Positions 1-5,910 of a stretch of 7,665 nucleotides of DNA are shown here, in pieces (position 1 is the first letter of the stretch; every line of letters starts with the position of its first letter). The stretch is taken from contig JAKPNC010000111.1 in assembly GCA_029548585.1 (NCBI GenBank), forward strand, positions 1-7,665, written 5' to 3'. Origin of the DNA: a bacterium. GTDB lineage: Bacteria > Ratteibacteria > UBA8468 > B48-G9 > JAFGKM01. Under the pieces are notes generated by a model. The model worked only from the letters and a program-made list of their open reading frames with translations. It was not told where the DNA came from and did not search any database. The position numbers and the translations under genes were made by a program.

Positions 1-312
1 CAGGTTGTAAAGTCCCTTCTTGCACATCTTGCAGTTCTCGCATCCCATGGATGTGACCACGCTGACCTTGTCCCCGATAACCAGTCCCGGCTCGTTTACC
101 CTGTTGCCGATCTCAGCCACCGTTCCGACGATCTCGTGCCCGATGACCGCCGGCGGGACGACCTTTTTGTGGCCGCTGAAATATATCCTTACATCCGTCC
201 CGCATATGGCGCAGTAGTGAACCTTTATCATAACCTCGTCGGGTTTGCAGGTAGGCTTCGCGATATCTTCTATCCTTATGTCTTCAATGCCATGGTATAC
301 TGCGGCTTTCAT
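1..312 (-). CDS. Zinc-dependent alcohol/polyol dehydrogenase (MDR family), N-terminal part, truncated by window edge
   Basis: The minus strand reads ATG at 312-310 and stays open for 104 codons to base 1, so the C-terminal two thirds, including the NAD(P)-binding Rossmann domain, lie outside the window. The visible part is the GroES-like catalytic domain. It has a CGTD motif with Cys37 as the catalytic-zinc ligand, GHE at 58-60 (His59 and Glu60) and the start of the structural-zinc loop with Cys91, Cys94 and Cys97; the fourth cysteine would fall just beyond the edge. Members of this family oxidise secondary alcohols of sugars, polyols or amino acids (sorbitol, threonine, galactitol dehydrogenases) with NAD(P) in the cytosol. 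The substrate cannot be assigned from this fragment. AAGGAG at 322-327 lies 9 nt ahead of the ATG and supports the start. The gene is divergent from the phospholipase D-like gene, and the two starts are only 60 bp apart. Confidence 0.92.
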   Translation of the reverse strand, partial: MKAAVYHGIEDIRIEDIAKPTCKPDEVMIKVHYCAICGTDVRIYFSGHKKVVPPAVIGHEIVGTVAEIGNRVNEPGLVIGDKVSVVTSMGCENCKMCKKGLYNL

Positions 313-321
313 TTTAGTCAT

Positions 322-327
322 CTCCTT
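322..327 (-). promoter_or_regulatory. Ribosome binding site of the alcohol dehydrogenase gene
   Basis: The minus strand reads AAGGAG, 9 nt before the ATG at 312-310. It fixes the start of the truncated dehydrogenase. Confidence 0.7.
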
Positions 328-372
328 GGCGCTCCCGCGCCCGGGGTTGCCGTTTGCCCTGTTAATGGTAAA

Positions 373-1302
373 ATGATATCAATGAAATCCAGGGCTCCCA
401 TAATTGTCATCTTCCTGTGCGCATTCTCATGCAGGCTTCTTTGCTCAGCTCCCGCATCCCTCTATTTTACACCAGATAAGAGAACGGAACAAGTTATCCT
501 GGACCTTGTAAAATCTGCTGAAAAATCCATATGTATCGCTACTTATTCCCTCTCGTGGGACGCCCTGGTGAAAGAACTTAACGGAAAGAAGGGCGTCAGG
601 ATAAGGATCATATCGGATTCTGCTCCTCCCGGCGGACTGCTGAATTCGGAGGTCAGGGTCATGTCCGGCAATTTCCTTTTTCATCCCAAGATAATGATAA
701 TTGATGGCCTGATTTCAGTTGTGGGATCCGGAAATTTCACTGAAAGCGGTTTCCGCCGGCACCATAACCATTTTCTCGTCTTCTCTGACCGGAAGATGGC
801 AGGTTTCCTGTCACGGAAATTCGATTCATGGTGGCTCGGTGAAAAGAACGATGTATATTACGATGACGGGAGAATAAGCATCTTCTTCTCTCCGGAAAAT
901 GATTGCAGTAAGGTTATCTGCGACCGGATTCTTTCATCGAAGAAATCTGTCAATTTCGCGGTCTATCACTTCACGTCCGTAGAGATAGCCCGGGCGCTTG
1001 TAAAGAGAAGGATGGCAGGCGTCACGGTTTCAGGAATGGTAGAGAGAGGAAGCATAGAACCTTACTCCGTTTATGGAATGCTGGCCAATTACGGGTGCAG
1101 GGTAAGAAAAAGCAACATGGCAGGTTACCTGCATGATAAGTTCATGGTCATTGACGGCGAATTTGCCATTTCTGGTTCCTACAATTTTACCGCGGCGGCA
1201 AGGAAAAATGTAGAAGTGGTCATGGTCATAAGGGATCCCTCCCTTGTCCTGGAATTCATGGAGGAATGGAAAAGGATCTGGCGTTGGAAAAGCCTTCCCT
1301 GA
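373..1302 (+). CDS. Exported phospholipase D-superfamily protein with two HKD motifs
   Basis: This 309-residue protein has the two-domain PLD architecture (PLDc_2 type). HKD motif 1 is His104-x-Lys106-x4-Asp111 followed by GSGN at 118-121. HKD motif 2 is His254-x-Lys256-x4-Asp261 followed by GSYN at 268-271. Both active-site halves are complete, so phosphodiesterase or transphosphatidylase activity is expected; family members act on phospholipids (cardiolipin synthase-like) or on nucleic acid (Nuc-like). The N-terminus has a basic stretch and a hydrophobic run at about 8-23, with a plausible signal peptidase site after Ala-Pro-Ala (about residue 28), so the enzyme is probably periplasmic or secreted. 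The open frame continues upstream to base 136, but that part lies over the dehydrogenase gene on the other strand. The start is placed at ATG 373; ATG 382, three codons later, is equally possible. Neither has a clear Shine-Dalgarno sequence, which is unusual for this window. The substrate is not inferable. Confidence 0.88.
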   Translation: MISMKSRAPIIVIFLCAFSCRLLCSAPASLYFTPDKRTEQVILDLVKSAEKSICIATYSLSWDALVKELNGKKGVRIRIISDSAPPGGLLNSEVRVMSGNFLFHPKIMIIDGLISVVGSGNFTESGFRRHHNHFLVFSDRKMAGFLSRKFDSWWLGEKNDVYYDDGRISIFFSPENDCSKVICDRILSSKKSVNFAVYHFTSVEIARALVKRRMAGVTVSGMVERGSIEPYSVYGMLANYGCRVRKSNMAGYLHDKFMVIDGEFAISGSYNFTAAARKNVEVVMVIRDPSLVLEFMEEWKRIWRWKSLP

Positions 1303-1330
1303 CCCTTGAACGAGGTTGACAAAGCCGGGG

Positions 1331-1348
1331 ATAAATGTTTCCATTTAT
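1331..1348. repeat. Perfect 7-bp inverted repeat with 4-nt loop
   Basis: ATAAATG at 1331-1337 and CATTTAT at 1342-1348 are exact reverse complements around the loop TTTC. The element lies 28 bp after the phospholipase D-like gene, in the gap before the sugar isomerase. The stem is AT-rich and no T-tract follows, so a strong intrinsic terminator is unlikely. It could be a weak hairpin or a regulator's operator. Confidence 0.4.
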
Positions 1349-1564
1349 AGGCAGGCGCGCGCCTTACGGGAAATCCGCAGGTAACGTCGCCGGCCTTGAC
1401 ATTCCGGGTTTCTTTTGCCGGGTTTCATCAAGGGACTCCCGGTATTGATCCCGGATGTTTCCCGTGAGCCAGTCATAGCAGGTTTGCCTTGCAGTATTGC
1501 TCTTTCCGGTCACATACCGGCGGCTTTTCCACGGGCGCCGGCGTTTAGGATTTTATTGCCAACG

Positions 1565-1569
1565 GGAGG
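1565..1569 (+). promoter_or_regulatory. Ribosome binding site that decides the isomerase start
   Basis: GGAGG lies 4 nt before ATG 1574. The spacing is a little short, but it is the only good Shine-Dalgarno near the 5' end of the frame, and it argues against the upstream-extended reading. Confidence 0.65.
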
Positions 1570-1573
1570 GATA

Positions 1574-2794
1574 ATGGACAGGAAATGGATAGACAGGGGA
1601 ATGGAAAACCTTTATGCAGAGTTTGGTGAAACAAGGGTTGAGAAAGCTGTCGAAGCTGTTAAGAAGTTCCAGGTGGATGTGCCTTCCTGGACTCTCGGAG
1701 CCTTCGGAGGAGGCAGGTTCGGGGATTATACTTCCCCGGGCTTCGCAAGAAACATATACGAGAAGCTGGATGACGCCGCCTTCATAAACAATCTGACCGG
1801 GGCCGCTTCAATGGTTGCCACGCACGTGCTGTGGGATTTCTCAAAGGACGGGATGGAAGGCGACTATGAGATTGCAAGGAAAGTCAGGGACGAGTGCAGG
1901 TCCAGGGGGCTCTTCCTTGGAGGCGTAAGCCCGACATGTTTTACCTCGGGCTCGGAGAACGGAAGCTTCATCGCCCCGGATGGCGCAACCCGGAAGAGGT
2001 ATGTTGAACAGACGGTGCTTGCAGGCAGGATAGCAGAGAAACTGGGGAACAAGGTGCTGGGACTATGGTTTCCTGACGGATCCCTTTATCCGGGCCAGGT
2101 TGAGATCAGGGATTCCTATGAGTTGATGAAGAAGACCCTTAAGGAGAGTTACTCGGCTATTTCCAGGGATGTCCTTATACTGATAGAATACAAGGTTTTT
2201 GAACCAAATACGTACAGTACCGTGATACCCGATTGGGGCACGGCTTTCGTGCTTGCCAGGTCCCTGGGAGAGAACGTGGGAGCCCTTATAGACCTCGGCC
2301 ACCATCATCCCATAGCCAACGTGGAACAGATAGTGGCTATCCTTCTTGCCGAAAAGATGAGAAGCGGTTTCCATTTCAATATAAGTTATGCTCTTGACGA
2401 CGACCAGGCCGTGGAGCCAAACCAGCAGGCGGCAAGGATATTCTACGAGCTTTACAGGGGAGGCGCCGTGGCTTCATCTCCCTCGAAGAACTGGGCTTAC
2501 ATGCTGGACCAGGCAAGCGGAAAGGAAAACAGGATTCATGCTATCATACATTCCATAGATTCTCTCCATCTTTCTCTTGCCAAGGCTGCCATAGTGGATA
2601 CCGACAAGCTGAAAGAGGCCCGCAGGGCTGGAGAGATAATGCTTGCCAACAGGATCTTTAACGATGCGCTGATAAATGCCGACGTCAGGCCCATAGTGGC
2701 AAAAGCCCGCATGGAAAAAGATCTTCCGGCGGATCCTCTTGAAGCTTTCGTGAAGAGCGGCTACCAGAAGAAGATCGAATCGGACAGGAAATAG
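1574..2794 (+). CDS. rhaI: L-rhamnose isomerase-type sugar isomerase (xylose isomerase-like TIM barrel, Pseudomonas stutzeri RhaI type)
   Basis: A 406-residue cytosolic TIM-barrel enzyme that matches the P. stutzeri L-rhamnose isomerase type throughout, as I recall that sequence: VPSW at 36-39, PDGS at 167-170, WGT at 221-223, DLGHH at 240-244, GFHFN at 265-269 and SGY at 395-397 near the C-terminus. The metal ligands are complete and in register with a constant offset of 14. The structural metal site is Glu205, Asp240, His267 and Asp312; the catalytic metal site is His243, Asp275 and Asp277; the catalytic Lys207 follows Glu205. The family converts L-rhamnose to L-rhamnulose and often also accepts other aldoses such as D-allose, with Mn2+ or a similar metal. 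The length is slightly below the roughly 430 residues of the type enzyme, mainly through a shorter N-terminus. It is probably the first gene of the run to 5161, with the redoxin starting 24 bp after its stop. The family is clear; the physiological substrate is inferred and no kinase or aldolase gene is visible. Confidence 0.88.
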   Translation: MDRKWIDRGMENLYAEFGETRVEKAVEAVKKFQVDVPSWTLGAFGGGRFGDYTSPGFARNIYEKLDDAAFINNLTGAASMVATHVLWDFSKDGMEGDYEIARKVRDECRSRGLFLGGVSPTCFTSGSENGSFIAPDGATRKRYVEQTVLAGRIAEKLGNKVLGLWFPDGSLYPGQVEIRDSYELMKKTLKESYSAISRDVLILIEYKVFEPNTYSTVIPDWGTAFVLARSLGENVGALIDLGHHHPIANVEQIVAILLAEKMRSGFHFNISYALDDDQAVEPNQQAARIFYELYRGGAVASSPSKNWAYMLDQASGKENRIHAIIHSIDSLHLSLAKAAIVDTDKLKEARRAGEIMLANRIFNDALINADVRPIVAKARMEKDLPADPLEAFVKSGYQKKIESDRK

Positions 2795-2818
2795 GCTTTC
2801 ATACAGGACAGGTTTAAA

Positions 2819-3460
2819 ATGAGAAAAAACCCGGTCAGGGTTATCGTTGTTCTCTTCCTTATCGCTGTCATAGGTGCATTCCACCTGAAGATGAAGAAGA
2901 GGCCAGGAAGCGGGGAGACGGGGGCTGTTTCAGCCATGCAGGCCCGCTCCAGGGCAATGGTGGGTCAGCGGGCTCCCGATTTCCGCGTGAAACTGATTGA
3001 CGGCGGAGAGTTTTCCATGTCTGAATCGGTTGGCAGGCGGATCGTGATCCTTAACTTTTTTTCTGCGCGATCGGCCGCCTGCGCAGAAGAAATGGCGGGG
3101 CTGAACACATTCTGCGCCAGGCATGCTGCGAACCCGGGGAAGCCTGAGAGCGGCGGGGATCTTGAGATAGTGGCCATTGGGACAGGCGAGCCTGAAGGCC
3201 TGCTCAGGGAATTTGCAAGCAAAAACAGGCTTTCCTTTCCTGTCGGGGCAGATCCGGACGGGGAAGTCGCCATGAAGTATGGAATAACGGATTTCCCCTC
3301 TACCGTTCTCGTTGGTCCGGACGGAAGAATCGGTTTACACATTACCGGGCCGATGCATAATGCGGCGGTCTCCCTTGAACCGGTATACAGGGAATCAGTG
3401 AGGCAACTTGAGAGGGGAAAAGGCATAAGAAGAGAAAAGCAGCCAGAAGAAGAAAGATGA
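2819..3460 (+). CDS. Membrane-anchored thioredoxin-fold protein (TlpA/ResA or peroxiredoxin-like) with SxxC instead of CxxC
   Basis: 213 residues. A hydrophobic segment at about 6-23 after a basic N-terminus should anchor the protein in the cytoplasmic membrane with the fold on the outer face. The redoxin domain covers about 48-200: GQRAPDF at 49-55 is the usual entry strand, the active-site loop follows the strand IVILNFF (75-81), and Pro160 in DFPST is the cis-proline of the thioredoxin fold. Where TlpA/ResA proteins have WCxxC, this one has Ser85-Ala-Ala-Cys88 followed by AEEM, so the nucleophilic first cysteine is absent and only the second is kept. The pattern also resembles the peroxiredoxin (T/S)xxC motif, but the preceding proline is missing. 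Cys99 is the only other cysteine. A classical thiol-disulfide exchange role is therefore doubtful. The C-terminus is highly charged. The stop overlaps the next start (ATGA, 3457-3460), which couples it to the ABC ATPase. Fold assignment is firm; function is open. Confidence 0.82.
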   Translation: MRKNPVRVIVVLFLIAVIGAFHLKMKKRPGSGETGAVSAMQARSRAMVGQRAPDFRVKLIDGGEFSMSESVGRRIVILNFFSARSAACAEEMAGLNTFCARHAANPGKPESGGDLEIVAIGTGEPEGLLREFASKNRLSFPVGADPDGEVAMKYGITDFPSTVLVGPDGRIGLHITGPMHNAAVSLEPVYRESVRQLERGKGIRREKQPEEER

Positions 3461-4356
3461 TAAAAGCAAGAGGCGTTTCGGTATCCTACAGGACTGGCCT
3501 GACAGGCAGATTCAGGGCTCTCGAAGGTTTTGATTTCTCGCTTGAGAAGGGAGACATCTTCGGATTGCTGGGGCACAACGGGGCGGGGAAATCGACTGCC
3601 ATGTACTGCTTTCTCGGTCTCATAAAGCCCGATGCCGGGATGGTAAGGGTAATGGGCGAAGAGATCAGTCCTGGGTGCCGCCTCTTCGGGAAGATATCCT
3701 ACCTTCCGGAGGAAGCCCATTACCATGCGTATCTTACCGTTGAGGAGAGTGTCAGGTACTACTCCGGCCTTTACGGCATGAACCTCCCGGCGGGAAGAGG
3801 AGAAGATCTTCTCAGGAGGTTCGGGCTGTGGGATTTCAGGAAGATGAAGCTTTCCCATTGTTCCAAGGGAATGAAACAGAAGGTGGGTATTGTCCAGGCC
3901 CTTCTGAACGAATCTGCCGAACTGGTATTGCTCGACGAGCCGACAAGGGGACTGGATCCTTCCACTACGAGGGATTTCAGGGATTGTCTCCTGGAACTTA
4001 ACAGAAGGGGCGCCACCATCCTTCTCAATTCCCATATCCTTTCCGAGGTGGAGATGGTCTGCAACAGGATAGCCATCATGAGTAAAGGCAGGGTTATCGT
4101 CCAGGACGAACTTAACAGACTGGTGGGAGTGCGCGAGGATATGTACGAGGTTGAATTCGAGGCAAGGTCTGATGTGCCGGAGTTCGTTAAGGAGTCAATG
4201 AGAACATCTTCCACGGTCAGGGGGCAGGTGGAGACTCCTGACCTGAGGGCTTTCCTCGATTATGCCGAAAGAGGCGGCATCCGGATATACCAGTGTGCCC
4301 TAAAACGGATTTCCCTTGAGGATGTTTTCTCGAAAGCCATGGAAGGCGAAAGGTGA
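3457..4356 (+). CDS. ABC transporter ATP-binding protein (ABC-2/CcmA type)
   Basis: A 299-residue cytosolic ATPase subunit. All nucleotide-binding elements are present: Walker A GHNGAGKST at 39-47, the YLPEE segment at 82-86 where the Q-loop sits, a non-canonical signature around LSHCSKGMKQ (132-141) of the SKGM type common in ABC-2 exporters, Walker B LVLLDEP at 156-162 with catalytic Glu161, the D-loop GLDP at 165-168, and the switch His193. An extra domain of about 80 residues follows the core and ends in SLEDVF (286-291), the usual ending of drug, antibiotic and gliding-type export ATPases. The ATG overlaps the redoxin stop by 4 bp and the permease starts 1 bp after this stop, so the three products are expected in balanced amounts. 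It should power the permease encoded next. The transported substrate cannot be deduced. Confidence 0.93.
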   Translation: MIKARGVSVSYRTGLTGRFRALEGFDFSLEKGDIFGLLGHNGAGKSTAMYCFLGLIKPDAGMVRVMGEEISPGCRLFGKISYLPEEAHYHAYLTVEESVRYYSGLYGMNLPAGRGEDLLRRFGLWDFRKMKLSHCSKGMKQKVGIVQALLNESAELVLLDEPTRGLDPSTTRDFRDCLLELNRRGATILLNSHILSEVEMVCNRIAIMSKGRVIVQDELNRLVGVREDMYEVEFEARSDVPEFVKESMRTSSTVRGQVETPDLRAFLDYAERGGIRIYQCALKRISLEDVFSKAMEGER

Positions 4357-4357
4357 A

Positions 4358-5161
4358 ATGGAAGAAAGAATACTTTCAAACGTAAAGGCCAATCTGAAGT
4401 TTTATTCAAGGAACGGCATCATCTGGATTGTTATTCTTATCATGCTCATGCAGGTCGGGGCGAGAATATTTTTTTACTCCTATGCCCAGGGCATGAAATT
4501 CGAGATTCTCCGGTCATTCCTCGGCGGACTGGGCGGCTTCTTTTCCGTCATAGTTGCGGCTCTCGGCATGCTTACCGTTTCTTACCATTTGAGGAACCGC
4601 TGTTTCAAGATGGTTTTTTCAAGACCGTGTTCTCCGGACAGGTGGCTCTTTTCGCTCTTTCTTTCGGTGGCGATAGTATCCGCATCTCTTATTTTAGCCG
4701 CCCTGCTTTCCCTTATCTGCCTTTTCATCGCATGGAAGATACCTTTTCAGGCAGGCTGTGTATATATTCTCCTGCACAGTATGTGCCGGTGGATTCTTCT
4801 TTCTTTCTGCCTGCTTTTTCTCTCTGTTTTCCTGAATCCCGCGCTATCCGTTTTCCTTGTTGCAGTACTGACAGAAACAAATCTTTACCGGCTCACTATA
4901 ATGTTGGGTTTTGCCGTGAACAGAGCATCTTCTTCCGCCGCCAGGATGTTTTTGAAAACGTTATGGCATGCCGCCAGGGCCCTCTATATGTCGGTTCCCC
5001 TGTCTCTTTATCCCCTGGAGACAGGCAGAATTGCTTCAAACTGGATAACATCCGGGCAGGACTGGATGCGTCTCGGGATAGTTTTTCTTTATACGTTCTG
5101 CGCAAGTTGCCTTCTCTTTTTTCTCTCTTCCTCCATACTGGGCAGGAAGAGGCTTACCTGA
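4358..5161 (+). CDS. ABC-2-type transporter permease, six predicted membrane helices
   Basis: A 267-residue membrane protein. Hydrophobic segments lie at about 20-42, 55-77, 96-126, 132-158, 160-172 (helices four and five run close together) and 238-260, with a long, more polar stretch at 173-236. A cytoplasmic FSRPCSPDRW segment at 87-96 resembles the SRPISR-like loop before helix three of ABC-2 permeases that pair with CcmA-type ATPases. The start is ATG 4358, one base after the ATPase stop and preceded by AGG within the end of the ATPase gene; an upstream in-frame ATG at 4316 would overlap the ATPase and is less likely. The protein is unusually rich in cysteine (eight), including a CASC pair at 248-251 inside the last helix. 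It is the natural partner of the ATPase and the last gene of the run. Confidence 0.86.
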   Translation: MEERILSNVKANLKFYSRNGIIWIVILIMLMQVGARIFFYSYAQGMKFEILRSFLGGLGGFFSVIVAALGMLTVSYHLRNRCFKMVFSRPCSPDRWLFSLFLSVAIVSASLILAALLSLICLFIAWKIPFQAGCVYILLHSMCRWILLSFCLLFLSVFLNPALSVFLVAVLTETNLYRLTIMLGFAVNRASSSAARMFLKTLWHAARALYMSVPLSLYPLETGRIASNWITSGQDWMRLGIVFLYTFCASCLLFFLSSSILGRKRLT

Positions 5162-5186
5162 AAGATGCCGTTTCAGAATTTATTCT

Positions 5187-5202
5187 CCTGCCGTCAGGTT
5201 TT
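5187..5202 (+). terminator. Possible weak intrinsic terminator after the permease gene
   Basis: CCTG 5187-5190 and CAGG 5195-5198 form a 4-bp stem around CCGT, followed by TTTT at 5199-5202. A longer-range pairing, AGATGCC 5163-5169 with GGCATCT 5224-5230, encloses it. The short hairpin is marginal, so termination here is only suggested. Confidence 0.22.
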
Positions 5203-5437
5203 GACATGTGACATAACTTTATGGGCATCTCTTTGTCAATAAAAAAAATATTTATAACAGGCTCTGCCCGTATCAGGGGACTCGTTTGAGGCCTGCCTTT
5301 TTGGGACTCAGATCAGGAAATCCATAATATCTTGCCTCTGAACAAACATTCCTTATAACCCTCGTTACCCATAACGCCTTAAATGATTTCGCATGACAGC
5401 GCGCGTTGCAGGATAAAGTGTTTTCGCATTTTAACTT

Positions 5438-5460
5438 CCTCTCCCCCAAGAATAGAAGGG
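5438..5460. repeat. Degenerate copy of the CCTCTCCC-type repeat
   Basis: The segment begins CCTCTCCCCC and ends GAAGGG. Its reverse complement is a diverged match to the palindrome at 5679-5701, and the same CTTCCTCTCC lead-in recurs at the 5491 copy. Confidence 0.4.
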
Positions 5461-5490
5461 AAAGAACTCCTTTGCTTGCATGCCCTTCTT

Positions 5491-5510
5491 CCTCTCCTCT
5501 TGGGTAGAGG
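5491..5510. repeat. Inverted partner of the palindrome at 5680-5700
   Basis: It has CCTCT at one end and AGAGG at the other, a small hairpin. Its reverse complement matches 5680-5700 with about two differences and one length change. The two copies bracket roughly 170 bp that holds the other palindromes. Confidence 0.5.
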
Positions 5511-5518
5511 ACATACCC

Positions 5519-5542
5519 GTCCGCAGCTTTAGCGTAGGAGGG
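5519..5542. repeat. Diverged copy 1 of the TCCGCC/GGCGGA palindrome
   Basis: The sequence runs GTCCGC, then AGCTTTAGCG, then TAGGAGGG. Arms and centre correspond to the better-preserved copy at 5598-5624, with one arm shortened. No coding function. Confidence 0.45.
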
Positions 5543-5569
5543 GTGCTGGTGCGAAGAATAATGAGCACC
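5542..5569. repeat. Hairpin GGTGCT/AGCACC with competing downstream pairing
   Basis: GGTGCT 5542-5547 is the exact complement of AGCACC 5564-5569 across a 16-nt loop. The right arm overlaps GCACCG 5565-5570, which can instead pair with CGGTGC 5590-5595, so the two stems exclude each other. Confidence 0.4.
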
Positions 5570-5597
5570 GTATAGCACAAAGGGCGAGTCGGTGCCT

Positions 5598-5624
5598 GTC
5601 CGCCGAAGTTTTAACGCAGGCGGA
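5598..5624. repeat. Copy 2 of the TCCGCC/GGCGGA palindrome
   Basis: TCCGCC 5599-5604 and GGCGGA 5619-5624 are exact reverse complements. The centre contains GTT/AAC (5608-5610 and 5613-5615), which extends the hairpin past a small internal loop. The layout resembles short dispersed palindromes found between genes of many uncultured bacteria. Confidence 0.55.
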
Positions 5625-5678
5625 ATCCCGTTGACCGAAGCCCGTAGGGCAAGAGAGGTGAGGGGGCACGCTCTTTCA

Positions 5679-5701
5679 CCCTCTACCCATAGGGGAGAGG
5701 G
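5679..5701. repeat. Strong near-perfect hairpin, CCCTCTACCC/GGGGAGAGGG
   Basis: The arms are 5679-5688 and 5692-5701, pairing at 9 of 10 positions around the loop ATA. They sit inside a longer run from CACCCT (5677) to GGGTGAGG (about 5704-5711). This is a commonly seen intergenic repeat style that generates spurious open frames. Confidence 0.6.
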
Positions 5702-5858
5702 GAGGGTGAGGGGGGTTCCCAAATTTCACATTATTTTCCCCCGACATTTTTTTGGGGTTCTGCCAAATCTGGTTATTGGCGGTACTTCAAGGCTCAGGTT
5801 GTATTGGAAACCGTTCCCTGTTCCAGGCTTATCCTGTATTATAAGAGACTATTCCTTT

Positions 5859-5884
5859 TATAATCTTTGTCAAGGTGGTATAAT
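5859..5884 (+). promoter_or_regulatory. Candidate -10 boxes of the amidohydrolase operon promoter
   Basis: Two exact TATAAT hexamers occur at 5859-5864 and 5879-5884, 33 to 53 bp before ATG 5917, in an A/T-rich stretch. Neither has a good TTGACA at 16-18 bp upstream, so only the -10 elements are suggested and which one is used is unknown. Confidence 0.4.
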
Positions 5885-5905
5885 AATCTTTTGATAAAGT
5901 AACAG

Positions 5906-5910
5906 GGAGG
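5906..5910 (+). promoter_or_regulatory. Ribosome binding site of the amidohydrolase gene
   Basis: GGAGG lies 6 nt before ATG 5917, within a purine-rich GGGAGGAG run. Strong and well spaced, it sets the start. Confidence 0.75.

Larger units (their letters stand above)
1303..1573. other. Non-coding gap upstream of the sugar isomerase gene
   Basis: No gene with a start signal is seen here. The isomerase frame is open back to 1415, but that segment lacks a ribosome binding site and looks nothing like the family's N-terminus. The gap holds the palindrome at 1331-1348, a second small hairpin (CCGGT 1506-1510 with ACCGG 1516-1520, loop CACAT) and the self-complementary octamer CGCCGGCG at 1536-1543. 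Two TTGACA hexamers (1316 and 1396) have no convincing -10 partner at normal spacing. A promoter for the downstream genes probably lies here but cannot be placed. Confidence 0.5.

Noticed and set aside
136..372. Upstream extension of the phospholipase D-like frame
   Set aside because: It lies antisense over the dehydrogenase gene, and the signal peptide begins only at 373/382.
1316..1424. TTGACA hexamers at 1316 and 1396 as sigma-70 promoters
   Set aside because: No TATAAT-like hexamer stands 16-18 bp downstream of either.
1415..1573. N-terminal extension of the sugar isomerase by 53 codons
   Set aside because: There is no ribosome binding site at 1415, the sequence is proline-rich and unlike the family, and GGAGG at 1565-1569 marks the start at 1574.
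2965..4035. 356-codon open frame on the minus strand
   Set aside because: It is antisense to the redoxin and ABC ATPase genes, both with clear motifs; the composition is that of a shadow frame.
3457..5161. ATPase and permease as cytochrome c maturation CcmA/CcmB with the redoxin as CcmG
   Set aside because: The permease does not look like CcmB, the ATPase has a long C-terminal extension, the redoxin lacks the CxxC that CcmG needs, and no other ccm gene is present.
4627..5211. 194-codon plus-strand open frame inside the permease gene
   Set aside because: It overlaps the permease in another frame, shows no ribosome binding site or family motif, and the permease frame has coherent membrane helices.
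5519..5712. CRISPR array or tRNA in the repeat cluster
   Set aside because: Repeats are palindromes of differing sequence and irregular spacing with no equal-length spacers, and no cloverleaf or T-loop motif can be drawn.
5273..5722. 149-codon minus-strand open frame in the repeat-rich gap, whose end faintly recalls ribosomal protein L20 (ALWVTR..., KKAG)
   Set aside because: It is built largely from palindromic repeats, starts with the PLTLPSPLW-type artefact, has no ribosome binding site, and the L20 resemblance is a few residues in the wrong context with no L35 gene nearby.
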